From the NCBI GenBank assembly GCA_044226655.1, contig JBGAGO010000004.1, forward strand, positions 124,001 through 188,000: a DNA stretch of 64,000 nucleotides, read 5' to 3'. The notes below the pieces were generated by a model. That model was not told the DNA's origin. It was given only the letters and a program-made list of their open reading frames with translations, and ran no database searches. This stretch comes from JBEVOS01 sp044226655 (GTDB lineage: Bacteria; Pseudomonadota; Alphaproteobacteria; Caulobacterales; Aquidulcibacteraceae). Below are positions 51,636 through 59,357 of the stretch, piece by piece; within the stretch, counting starts at the first letter, position 1, and every line of letters starts with the position of its first letter. A program made the position numbers and the translations under genes.

Positions 51636-52229
51636 TCAGAACGCTTCGAATGCCTGCGCGCGGGTGCGGCGCCAGTGTTTTTCGGCGTACATGGCCTCGT
51701 CCGCGCGGGCGAGCGCGATCTCGGGCTCTTCGCTGCGCGTCATGACGTGGAGGCCGACCGAGCCGCGCACGCGGTGCGCGATGCCCTCATAGATCAAGCT
51801 CGCGCCGTCGATCACCTCGATCAAGGCGTCGGCCTTGCGGCGCGCCTCATCGGGCGAAACATCGTTGAGCAGCACGCCGAATTCATCGCCGCCCAGGCGG
51901 CCGACGGCGTCGGATTCGCGCACATGATCGACCAGCACGCGGGCCACATGCTTCAGCACGGCGTCGCCTGCCGCATGGCCATAGCTGTCGTTGATGGCCT
52001 TGAAGCCGTCGAGATCGATGTAGAGCACCGCCGCCGGGCGCGCATAGCGCTCGACCACGGAGAGCGTGCGGTGCAATTCGCGCATGAAGCCGCGGCGATT
52101 GAGGCAGGGCGTGAGCGTGTCGCGCACCGCCAAATCTTCCAGCTCCATCAGCCGCGCGCGCAGCGCGGCGACCTCGCTTTCGAGATCGCCCGCCGGCGCT
52201 TTCGCGCGAGATGCGGGCCATAATTTCAT
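51636..52229 (-). CDS. GGDEF-domain diguanylate cyclase
   Basis: 197 residues from the ATG at 52229 (MKLWPASRAKAPAGDLESEV). A short coiled coil (LESEVAALRARLMELEDLAV) precedes a complete GGDEF domain with RDTLTPCLNRRGFMREL, the metal-binding LYIDLDGFKAINDSYGH and the active-site GRLGGDEFGVLL. No RxxD inhibitory site is visible four residues before the motif (sequence SDAVGRLGGDEF). It would make cyclic di-GMP as a dimer through the coiled coil. No sensor domain; soluble. Confidence 0.93.
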   Translation of the reverse strand: MKLWPASRAKAPAGDLESEVAALRARLMELEDLAVRDTLTPCLNRRGFMRELHRTLSVVERYARPAAVLYIDLDGFKAINDSYGHAAGDAVLKHVARVLVDHVRESDAVGRLGGDEFGVLLNDVSPDEARRKADALIEVIDGASLIYEGIAHRVRGSVGLHVMTRSEEPEIALARADEAMYAEKHWRRTRAQAFEAF

Positions 52230-52373
52230 GCGCCGGACTATGACGCGGCGTCGTAAAGAGCGGCTTAACACCGGTTTCGCCCGCGTTCACCGCGTTCGTT
52301 CCGCAGCCGGCGCGACGCTGGATTCGAACGCCGAGGCGCCTATGATGCCGGCTTCGTTGGCCGAGGGCCCTCT

Positions 52374-52868
52374 GTGACGCCGCCACATTCCGTCCCGCTC
52401 GTCGGGATCATCATGGGCTCCAATTCGGATTGGGAGACGATGCGCGCGGCGGCGGACCTGCTCGACGCGCTCAAGATTCCCCACGAATCAAAGATCGTTT
52501 CGGCCCATCGCACGCCGGAGCGGCTTTACGAGTACGCGCGCGCCGCCAAGAGCCGCGGCCTCAAAGTGATCATCGCAGGCGCCGGCGGCGCCGCGCATCT
52601 GCCCGGCATGGCCGCCGCGATGACGCCGCTGCCGGTGCTCGGCGTGCCAGTGAAAAGCGCCGCGCTGGCGGGTGTGGATAGCCTGCTCTCGATCGTGCAG
52701 ATGCCCAAAGGCGTGCCCGTCGGGACGCTGGCGATCGGCGAGTCGGGCGCGGCCAACGCGGCGTTGCTCGCGGCGGCGATTCTGGCGCTGGGCGACGATG
52801 CGCTGGCCGCCCGGCTCGACGCCTACCGCGCCGCGCAAACGCAGGCCGTGGCGGACGAGCCCACATGA
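52374..52868 (+). CDS. purE: N5-carboxyaminoimidazole ribonucleotide mutase
   Basis: 164 residues with a GTG start. The class I PurE motif GIIMGSNSDWETM opens the protein, followed by SAHRTPERLYEYARAAKSRG and IAGAGGAAHLPGMAAAMTPLPVLGVP. It moves the carboxyl group from N5 to C4 in the purine pathway, working with PurK. It overlaps purK by four bases (ATGA), so the two are translationally coupled. Confidence 0.97.
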   Translation: MTPPHSVPLVGIIMGSNSDWETMRAAADLLDALKIPHESKIVSAHRTPERLYEYARAAKSRGLKVIIAGAGGAAHLPGMAAAMTPLPVLGVPVKSAALAGVDSLLSIVQMPKGVPVGTLAIGESGAANAALLAAAILALGDDALAARLDAYRAAQTQAVADEPT

Positions 52869-53941
52869 TGCTGGCGCCGGGCGCGCGGATTGGCGTTCTG
52901 GGCGGCGGCCAGCTGGGCCGCATGCTGGCGCTCGCGGCGGCCGAGCTTGGGTTCGACGTGCATGTCTATACGCCGGAAACCGACAGCCCCGCCGCGCGCG
53001 TGGCGGCGCACGCGACGGTCGCGCCCTACGAAGACGAAGCGGCGCTGACGGCGTTCGCACGCGCCGTCGATGTCGTCACCTACGAATTCGAGAACGTGCC
53101 CGCCGCGAGCGTGGCCGCGCTCAAATCGGCCGGCGCGAAGGCCCATCCAAACGATCGCGCGCTGGAGATCGCGCAGGACAGGCTGAGCGAGAAAACCTTC
53201 TTCACCGATTACGGCGTCGCCGTCGCCCCGCATGCGCCGGTGTCGAGCGAAGCCGATATCGACGCGGCGGTGGCGAAGATCGGCGCGCACGGCATCCTGA
53301 AGACGCGGCGCTTCGGCTATGACGGGCTGGGGCAAGCGCGCGTCTCCTCGCTGGCGGAAGCGCGCGCAGCCTATCGCGAGGCGATCAAAGGCGCGCCGGC
53401 GATCCTGGAAGGCCTGTGCGATTTCACCATGGAGGTCTCGATCATCGCCGCGCGCGGCCAGGACGGCGCCATCGCTTATTTCGATCTCTGCGAAAACACC
53501 CATGCGCGCGGCATTCTGGCCGTGACGCGCGCGCCGGCCCGCGCGCCCGCCAGGATCGAAGAGGAAGCCCGCCGCGTGGCGCGCACCATCCTCAATGCGC
53601 TCGATTATGTCGGCGTGCTGACGATCGAGTTTTTCGTGATGCGCGATGGGAGCCTGATCGCCAACGAAATGGCGCCGCGCGTCCACAATAGCGGGCATTG
53701 GACGGCGGAGGCGTGCCTCACCAGCCAGTTCGAACAGCACATTCGCGCCGTCGCAGGCTGGCCGCTCGGGCCCACAGATCGCCTCGCCGATGTCGAAATG
53801 CGCAATCTGCTCGGCGACGACATCGCCGATTGGAAAGCGCTCGCCGCCGATCCGGAGGCGCGGCTGCATCTCTACGGCAAACGCGCCGCGCGCGCAGGCC
53901 GCAAAATGGGCCATGTGACGCGGCTTAAGCCGCGGAGTTGA
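52865..53941 (+). CDS. purK: 5-(carboxyamino)imidazole ribonucleotide synthase
   Basis: 358-residue ATP-grasp enzyme that carboxylates aminoimidazole ribonucleotide using bicarbonate. Opens with GVLGGGQLGRMLALAAAELG; ATP-grasp signatures include ILKTRRFGYDGLGQARV, ITYEFEN-type VVTYEFENVPAASV, and the metal-binding NEMAPRVHNSGHWT. The ATG overlaps the purE stop, the normal purEK order. Confidence 0.97.
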   Translation: MMLAPGARIGVLGGGQLGRMLALAAAELGFDVHVYTPETDSPAARVAAHATVAPYEDEAALTAFARAVDVVTYEFENVPAASVAALKSAGAKAHPNDRALEIAQDRLSEKTFFTDYGVAVAPHAPVSSEADIDAAVAKIGAHGILKTRRFGYDGLGQARVSSLAEARAAYREAIKGAPAILEGLCDFTMEVSIIAARGQDGAIAYFDLCENTHARGILAVTRAPARAPARIEEEARRVARTILNALDYVGVLTIEFFVMRDGSLIANEMAPRVHNSGHWTAEACLTSQFEQHIRAVAGWPLGPTDRLADVEMRNLLGDDIADWKALAADPEARLHLYGKRAARAGRKMGHVTRLKPRS

Positions 53942-54004
53942 GGCGCGCTCGCCTTGCTGACGGAAGTGCGCTTCAATCGCGTTCAAACACGATTGGGGAG
54001 TGTC

Positions 54005-55306
54005 ATGTCCGATCTTCTGAAGCTGTCGTCGAAGCTCGTGGACGAAGGCGGCGTGGCGCCGCGCTTCGGCGAGATGATGAGCGGCAAGCTTTCCGAGGTC
54101 GCGCCCGGCGTGGCGATGATCGAGGCGTTCAGCCATGTGGTGTGCTTCGATACGGGCGACGGCCTCGTGCTGTTCGACACCAGCCTCGAACAATTCGGCC
54201 CGGCCATCGTCACTTCGCTGCGCTCCTGGCGCAAGGACCCCGTGCGCATCGTCGCCTATACGCACGGCCATATCGATCATGTCGGCGGCTGCGCGGCCAT
54301 CGTGCACGAAGCGCGCGAGGCCAATCACACGCGTCCGCAGGTGATCGGCCACGCCAACGTCGCGCCGCGCTTCCATCGCTACGTCAAAACCAATGGCTAC
54401 AATTCCGCGATCAATGCGCGCCAGTTCGGCGGCGGGCGCCAGCGCACGGGCGGCCTGATGGGCGCAGCCGCCGAGCGCTTCGGCCCGGCCGAATGGGTGG
54501 CGCCGGATACGGAATTCACCGACCGCATGGGCTGCAAATGCGGCGGCCTTCATTTCGAGCTGCGCCACGACAAAGGCGAGACCGACGATCACCTCTGGGC
54601 CTGGATCCCAGAGACCAAGGCCGTCGTGGTCGGCGATTTTCTGACCTGGGTGTTTCCCAACGCCGGCAATCCGCAAAAGGTGCAGCGCTATCCCGTCGAA
54701 TGGGCGGCGGCGCTGCGCGAGATGGCGGCGCTGGAGCCGGAATTGCTGCTGCCCGCGCACGGCCTGCCGATCGAAGGCAAAGCGCGCATCGCGCGCGTGC
54801 TGGATGAGATCGCCGGCGCGCTGGAATCGCTGTGCGCACAGACATTGAAGCTGATGAACGAGGGCGCGCGCCTCGACGTGATCGTCAATGAGGTGAGCTT
54901 GCCCAAGGAGCTGCTGGAGCGCCCCTATCTGCGCCCGATCTATGACGAGCCGGAATTCGTGGTGCGCAATATCTGGCGGCTCTATGGCGGCTGGTATGAC
55001 GGCAATCCCGCGCGCCTGAAACCTGCGCCGGATGAGGCGATCGCGCGTGAAACCGCCAAGCTCGCCGGCGGCGCCGACGCGCTGGCGCAGCGCGCGAAGG
55101 AATTGAGCGAAGCCGGCGATCATCGCCTCGCCTGCCATTTCGCGGAACTGGCCGCGCTCGCCGATCCCGAGAGCCGCGTCGCCCACGGCGCCCGCGCCGA
55201 TGTCTACGAAGCGCGCATGAAGCAGGAAGCTTCGCTCATGTCGCGCGGCGTCTACGGCGACGCCGCGCGCGTCTCACGCGAGAAGAGCGGCAAGAACGAA
55301 GCCTGA
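54005..55306 (+). CDS. Metallo-beta-lactamase-fold hydrolase with alkylsulfatase-type dimerisation domain
   Basis: 433 residues from the ATG at 54005 (MSDLLKLSSKLVDEGGVAPR). The zinc motif HGHIDH is at residues 87-92 (in THGHIDHVGG). Further His/Asp positions lie in ETDDHLWAW, VVGDFL and LLPAHGLPI. A helical domain after about residue 280 (VSLPKELLERPYLRPIYDEP, then NIWRLYGGWYDGNPARLKP) matches the alkylsulfatase dimerisation region, but the SCP2-like C-terminal domain of the 21523-23391 paralogue is absent. A CGCKCGG-type Cys pair is unusual. Substrate unknown; possibly alkyl or aryl esters. Confidence 0.85.
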   Translation: MSDLLKLSSKLVDEGGVAPRFGEMMSGKLSEVAPGVAMIEAFSHVVCFDTGDGLVLFDTSLEQFGPAIVTSLRSWRKDPVRIVAYTHGHIDHVGGCAAIVHEAREANHTRPQVIGHANVAPRFHRYVKTNGYNSAINARQFGGGRQRTGGLMGAAAERFGPAEWVAPDTEFTDRMGCKCGGLHFELRHDKGETDDHLWAWIPETKAVVVGDFLTWVFPNAGNPQKVQRYPVEWAAALREMAALEPELLLPAHGLPIEGKARIARVLDEIAGALESLCAQTLKLMNEGARLDVIVNEVSLPKELLERPYLRPIYDEPEFVVRNIWRLYGGWYDGNPARLKPAPDEAIARETAKLAGGADALAQRAKELSEAGDHRLACHFAELAALADPESRVAHGARADVYEARMKQEASLMSRGVYGDAARVSREKSGKNEA

Positions 55307-55317
55307 GCGGGACCTCG

Positions 55318-55460
55318 TCCTTCTCCCCTTGTGGGAGAAGGTGGCGCGAAGCGCCGGATGAGGGGTGATAGCGCCTCTCTTTGAAAGGAATCGCCAACAC
55401 CCCTCATCCGTCTCGATTGCTTGCGCAATCGATCCACCTTCTCCCACAAGGGGAGAAGGG
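55318..55460. repeat. Family A palindromic repeat, copy 2
   Basis: The same outer arms as copy 1 (CCTTCTCCCCTTGTGGGAG and complement) and inner arms GGATGAGGGGTG/CACCCCTCATCC. Its two internal mini-hairpins are GGCGC-gaa-GCGCC and TCGATTGC-ttgc-GCAATCGA, different in sequence from those of the other copies. It lies between the convergent metallo-hydrolase and COQ9 genes and may act as a bidirectional terminator. Confidence 0.92.
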
Positions 55461-55467
55461 CATGATC

Positions 55468-56118
55468 CTATCCCGCGCCGTAGCGGAAGCGCGCGGCGGC
55501 GCTGACGGCGCTTTGCGCGAAATGGCCAAGCGGCTTCAGCCGCGCTTTGACCTTCTCGAATTGCATGACGTTTTCGATGCGCGCGTCGAGGAAAGCCCAC
55601 GTCGGCGCCTGGTCTTCGCTGTCGTCGGCGAACCAGCGCGCATAGGTGCTGGCCAGCACGCCCGAGAGGATGGCGCGCTTGGTGTAGAAATTCTCGTCGG
55701 TCGATGCGTCCCCCAGCGCGCGCCAGATTTTGTCGGCCGTGCGCCAGAGCAGGCTCGGCGCCAGCTGGGTGCGGTCCGGCCGGGCGAGCCAGCGCGTCAG
55801 CGCGCGGGCGGCCGCCTTGTGCGGCGCCTGGGCCTTGAGGCGGGCGCGGACGGCGGCGCGGACCTTGTCGCGGATGCGCATAGTCTTGAGATCGAGCCCC
55901 GCCAGATGGGCGAGCATTTCGTCATCGGCCGCTTCGGTGAAGGCGTCGGCCATGTCCCTCAGGCCCTGCGGGGCGGCCAGCAGCGCCTCCCCTTCGCTGA
56001 GCCCGGCGTCCTTGGCCGCAGCGTCCAGCGCGGCCTGGGTCCAGCCCAGTTCGGCCGCATGGGCCGGAAAGGCGGCCAAAAGGCGGGTCCGCAGGCGCTG
56101 GGAGGGGGTGTCTGGCAT
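55468..56118 (-). CDS. COQ9-family ubiquinone biosynthesis protein
   Basis: 216 residues. The COQ9 domain spans about 90-200 (IRDKVRAAVRARLKAQAPHK, LLWRTADKIWRALGDASTDENFYTKRAIL and GVLASTYARWFAD), with the conserved NFYTKR. COQ9 proteins bind lipid and present ubiquinone intermediates to COQ7-type hydroxylase. The N-terminal TetR-like helical part is also present. It diverges from rpsU, with a 126-base gap. Confidence 0.92.
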   Translation of the reverse strand: MPDTPSQRLRTRLLAAFPAHAAELGWTQAALDAAAKDAGLSEGEALLAAPQGLRDMADAFTEAADDEMLAHLAGLDLKTMRIRDKVRAAVRARLKAQAPHKAAARALTRWLARPDRTQLAPSLLWRTADKIWRALGDASTDENFYTKRAILSGVLASTYARWFADDSEDQAPTWAFLDARIENVMQFEKVKARLKPLGHFAQSAVSAAARFRYGAG

Positions 56119-56244
56119 GGCCGCACTCTACGCCGGCCGGCGTTTGGACGGGAGGGGGTGACAGCGGCGGGCCGTTTTGGTATCTGCCCGCCCTTCAAGA
56201 TTCAGCTGGCCAAGGCCCAAGCAAGCCGTCCGGGAGAGTGCCCC

Positions 56245-56463
56245 ATCGTTCAGATTTTCGTCCGCGACAACAACGTCGATCAGGCGTTGAAGGCGCTCAA
56301 AAAGAAGATGCAGCGCGAAGGCACGTTCCGCGAGATGAAGCGGCGGAACCATTATGAAAAGCCTTCGGAAAAGCGCGCCCGCGAGCGCGCCGAGGCGGTT
56401 CGCCGCGCCCGCAAGCTGGCCCGCAAGCGCGCCCAGCGCGAAGGCCTCCTGCCCCGCAAGTAA
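56245..56463 (+). CDS. rpsU: 30S ribosomal protein S21 with an apparent ATC start codon
   Basis: 72 residues, IVQIFVRDNNVDQALKALKK then KMQREGTFREMKRRNHYEKP and a Lys/Arg-rich tail, a typical alphaproteobacterial bS21. Homologues begin MVQIFVRDNN (from memory), so the initiator position is occupied by ATC at 56245. No ATG, GTG or TTG lies in frame nearby; the first in-frame GTG (56158) would add 29 unrelated residues. GGGAG at 56232-56236 is eight bases before the ATC. AUC/AUU initiation is known for infC and permits autoregulation by IF3. S21 helps base-pair mRNA leaders to 16S rRNA. Confidence 0.88.
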   Translation: MVQIFVRDNNVDQALKALKKKMQREGTFREMKRRNHYEKPSEKRARERAEAVRRARKLARKRAQREGLLPRK

Positions 56464-56469
56464 GCGCGC

Positions 56470-57831
56470 TCAGCTCTCCAGCGCCATCGCGGCCCGGAGC
56501 GCGCTGCGATGGTCGGCCCAGGCGGGATCGCCCCAGGGCGCGTCGCGCTCCAATCGAAAATAATGCATGTGGGGAAACCAGCCGCCCATCTCGGGCGCGC
56601 AGCAGGCCACGTCCTTGACGCCGGCGCCGAAGGTCGGCGCGCACGGCCCGCCCACCAGATCGCCGCGTAAAATCCCCTGCATCGGAAAATAGAGATTGCT
56701 CCAGCGCATCGCCGCGAAGGGCGCGGCGTTGTGCAGCGCGCGCGGCGCGGCGTCCGGATCGTCCGCCAGTTCGGGCGTGCGGCAATAGGAGAAACGGCGC
56801 GCGCCGTTCTTGAAGATTTCCATCAGCGGCGGATTGGCCGCGAGTTCGCGCCGATCGAGCATTTGCGCGAACGCATCGGGCGAGTGCGCGAGCAGGGTTT
56901 CGGCGTGCGCCAAGGGCGAACCGAGCGTGACGAGATCGCTGATCAGCCAAAGCGGCGCGCCGTTTTCGTCGGTCTCCTCGCGCAGCGCTTCGAACAGCGC
57001 GCCTTGCGCCGCGCGCCATTTTTCCTGGCCGCCGTCCTGATCGATCGCCAAGGCCGCAGCCTCGGCTTCCGCGATTTCGAGCTGCGCGCGTTCGCGGTCC
57101 ATCAGCCGGTTGCGCCGGCCCCAATAATGCAGCGCCAATTCGTAGGCGATGACGCCGCCGAGCGAATGGCCGACCAGAACGATGCGATCATATTTGCCAC
57201 TCTTATGCAGCGCATCGATGAGGCGCAGCCCCTCTTCGCGGATCTGCTGGCGGCAGGCGATGTTCTTCGGCGCGGGCCGAAGGTAGCGCGCCGCATCGCC
57301 CAGCACCGGCGAAAAGAAAATCTGATCGGCCACCGCAAGCGCGGCGAACCCGGCGACGAAGGCGAGCGCGAAGGCGGCGAACGGAATGAGCTGTCCGGAC
57401 AGGCCGACGAGCAGGCTGGTCGCCATGCCGAACACGATGAAGAACGCCACCGCGCCCGCCGCCACCCGCAAGGCGCGCCACGCCTTCTGCAATTGCGGCG
57501 GCACCGAATCGCGCGGCCGCATCGCCAGCAGCGCCAACCAGCCCAGCACATCGCTCAGTACATTGCCGTGCATCAGATGCGCCCAATAGAATTCGTAGAA
57601 ATCGGTGCGCTTGCCGTGGGCGTTGTAGTTCGTCGAAAGCCGGCGCAGTTCGAACACGCCGGACACTTCGTCGGGCTCGGAATAGACCTTGCGCTCGGGC
57701 GCGCCGCGGGGCGCGGGCGCCTTCAGCCAGACCAGCTCCACGAATTTCCACAGCGTCGCCATCGGGCGCTGCTCGCCGATGCCGTGGATCAGCAGCACGG
57801 CCTGCTTCTTGGTCTGCGGCGCAACATTCAT
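56470..57831 (-). CDS. Membrane-embedded alpha/beta hydrolase
   Basis: 453 residues from the ATG at 57831 (MNVAPQTKKQAVLLIHGIGE), with GAGG just upstream. Oxyanion HGIGEQRP and nucleophile elbow GHSLGG (Ser223) frame two transmembrane helices inserted at about 122-145 and 150-170. The C-terminal region has LVTLGSPLAHAETLLAHSPD and two Cys-containing loops. The layout matches the hydrolase at 28421-30052 only in principle. Probably a membrane-bound serine esterase or lipase. Convergent with rpsU (six-base gap). Confidence 0.75.
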   Translation of the reverse strand: MNVAPQTKKQAVLLIHGIGEQRPMATLWKFVELVWLKAPAPRGAPERKVYSEPDEVSGVFELRRLSTNYNAHGKRTDFYEFYWAHLMHGNVLSDVLGWLALLAMRPRDSVPPQLQKAWRALRVAAGAVAFFIVFGMATSLLVGLSGQLIPFAAFALAFVAGFAALAVADQIFFSPVLGDAARYLRPAPKNIACRQQIREEGLRLIDALHKSGKYDRIVLVGHSLGGVIAYELALHYWGRRNRLMDRERAQLEIAEAEAAALAIDQDGGQEKWRAAQGALFEALREETDENGAPLWLISDLVTLGSPLAHAETLLAHSPDAFAQMLDRRELAANPPLMEIFKNGARRFSYCRTPELADDPDAAPRALHNAAPFAAMRWSNLYFPMQGILRGDLVGGPCAPTFGAGVKDVACCAPEMGGWFPHMHYFRLERDAPWGDPAWADHRSALRAAMALES

Positions 57832-57932
57832 CACCTCGCAAACAATCCGGCGGCGGATCAAGCGTCAACCGCGCTTGCCTCGCACGCGATTGACCGCGCG
57901 AAGATCGCCCGCGACGATGGCTTGAGGAGCCG

Positions 57933-58337
57933 ATGATGCTGCGCACCGTTTTCAGCCTGGCGGCGGGATTGGCCGTCAGCGCCATGGCGATCGTGCTGCT
58001 CGAAGGCGCGAGCCACGCCCTCTTCCCGCCCCAAGACGGCGCATCGCTGCACGATGGGGCCGCCATGCGCGCCATCACGGGACGCATTCCGCTTGGCGCC
58101 AAGATCGGCATGCTCATCGCCTGGGCGGCGGGCGTCTTCGCAGGCGGAAGCCTCGCGGCCTGGATCGCGCGGCGCGGCGCCTGGCCGGCCTGGACGATCG
58201 GCGCGGTCTTTCTGGCGGTGGGCGTGTGGACGATGGCGATGATCCCGCATCCGCTCTGGATGTGGGCGGCCGCAATTGCCGGAACGGGCGCTGCGGCCTA
58301 TCTCGCGGGACGCATGTTTGGCGCAAAGGCGAAGTGA
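57933..58337 (+). CDS. Small four-span membrane protein, unknown function
   Basis: 134 residues. GAGGAG lies four bases before the first ATG (57933). Four hydrophobic segments (about 5-25, 55-75, 84-104, 108-126; TVFSLAAGLAVSAMAIVLLE and MLIAWAAGVFAGGSLAAWIA) with short loops. The polytopic, glycine- and alanine-rich pattern is common in uncharacterised inner-membrane proteins. It overlaps the EVE-domain gene (TGATG) by one base, indicating coupled translation. Confidence 0.7.
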   Translation: MMLRTVFSLAAGLAVSAMAIVLLEGASHALFPPQDGASLHDGAAMRAITGRIPLGAKIGMLIAWAAGVFAGGSLAAWIARRGAWPAWTIGAVFLAVGVWTMAMIPHPLWMWAAAIAGTGAAAYLAGRMFGAKAK

Positions 58338-58759
58338 TGGCGCATTGGCTGGTGAAATCCGAACCCGAGGCGTGGTCCTGGGATCAGCAAGTCAAATCCG
58401 GCGCCAAGGGCGAAGCGTGGACGGGCGTGCGCAATCACACCGCCAAGCTCAACCTCATGAAGATGAAGAAAGGCGACCGCGCCTTCTTCTATCATTCCGG
58501 CGACGGCAAAGAGATCGTCGGCATCGTCGAGGTCGTGAAGGAGCACTATCCCGATCCGACAGATGCGACAGGCAAATTCGTCGTCGTCGATTTCAAGGCC
58601 GTGCAGCCCGTGCCGGAGCCGGTGACGCTCGCCGCCGTGAAGGCCGATCCGAAGCTGGCGGCGATGTCGCTCGTGACGAGCTTTCGCCTCTCCGTACAGC
58701 CCGTGACGGATGCCGAGTGGAAGCATGTCTGCAAACTCGGCGGCGTGAAGGAAAAGTGA
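58337..58759 (+). CDS. EVE-domain protein
   Basis: 140 residues, nearly all EVE/PUA-like domain: MAHWLVKSEPEAWSWDQQVK, then WTGVRNHTAKLNLMKMKKGD, DRAFFYHSGDGKEIVGIVEV and the closing TDAEWKHVCKLGG. EVE domains recognise modified bases such as 5-methylcytosine or N4-methylcytosine in DNA or RNA and often work with methylation-dependent nucleases. No nuclease is adjacent here. Full length for stand-alone EVE proteins. Confidence 0.93.
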   Translation: MAHWLVKSEPEAWSWDQQVKSGAKGEAWTGVRNHTAKLNLMKMKKGDRAFFYHSGDGKEIVGIVEVVKEHYPDPTDATGKFVVVDFKAVQPVPEPVTLAAVKADPKLAAMSLVTSFRLSVQPVTDAEWKHVCKLGGVKEK

Positions 58760-58798
58760 CGGCGGCGGAGAGCCGATCCCGAAGGCATCAGGCATCGT

Positions 58799-58944
58799 CC
58801 TTCTCCCCTTGTGGGAGAAGGTGGATCGCCGCGAAGCGGCGAGACGGATGAGGGGTGACGGCGTTACATCCCGCAAGATAGGCGCAAGCACCCCTCATCC
58901 GTCATCGCTGCGCGATGACACCTTCTCCCACAAGGGGAGAAGGA
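58799..58944. repeat. Family A palindromic repeat, copy 3
   Basis: Same arms as copies 1 and 2. Its mini-hairpins are TCGCCGC-gaa-GCGGCGA and TCATCGC-tgc-GCGATGA. Located between the convergent EVE and DUF1801 genes, seven bases before the latter's stop. Confidence 0.92.
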
Positions 58945-58950
58945 CGAGTC

Positions 58951-59355
58951 CTAGCCATGCTTCTTCTTCATATGCGCAACCGATTGCGCGATCAGCTTCT
59001 CCAGCACGGCCTCATCCACGTCGGCGAGCTTGGTGATGTAGAGACACGACTTGCCGGTCTTGTGCTTGCCGAGCTTGGCGAGCAACGCGTCGCGCTCTTT
59101 GAAATCCCCCAGCACATAGAGCACGAGGTTGGCCTTGCGCGGGCTGAAGGCGATGATCGGCCATTCGCCGGTGTTCGACGCGTAGGCGCCATAGCCCACG
59201 ATCGCGCCGCCCCACATCGCGGCTTTCTCGCCGGTGACCTTCGCCATCAGCTTTGCGACGGCTTTCGCATCCTTGCGCCGCGTTTCATCGGGCACCGCAT
59301 CCAGAAACGCAGCGACGGAGGCCGTGCTCTTCTGGGTCTTTGGCGCAGCAGCCAT
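58951..59355 (-). CDS. DUF1801-domain protein
   Basis: 134 residues from the ATG at 59355 (MAAAPKTQKSTASVAAFLDA), which has GGGA eight bases upstream; a GTG at 59361 overlapping the hydrolase stop is the alternative. DUF1801 (YdhG-like) motifs: VPDETRRKDAKAVAKLMAKV, GAIVGYGAYAS and WPIIAFSPRKANLVLY. Function unknown; related to the YdhG/ferrous-carrier fold. It follows the membrane hydrolase with a two-base gap and is probably last in that transcript. Confidence 0.85.
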   Translation of the reverse strand: MAAAPKTQKSTASVAAFLDAVPDETRRKDAKAVAKLMAKVTGEKAAMWGGAIVGYGAYASNTGEWPIIAFSPRKANLVLYVLGDFKERDALLAKLGKHKTGKSCLYITKLADVDEAVLEKLIAQSVAHMKKKHG

Positions 59356-59357
59356 CG

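Noticed and set aside
52823..55186. 787-codon minus-strand ORF
   Set aside because: Antisense to purK and the metallo-hydrolase gene, both well recognised.
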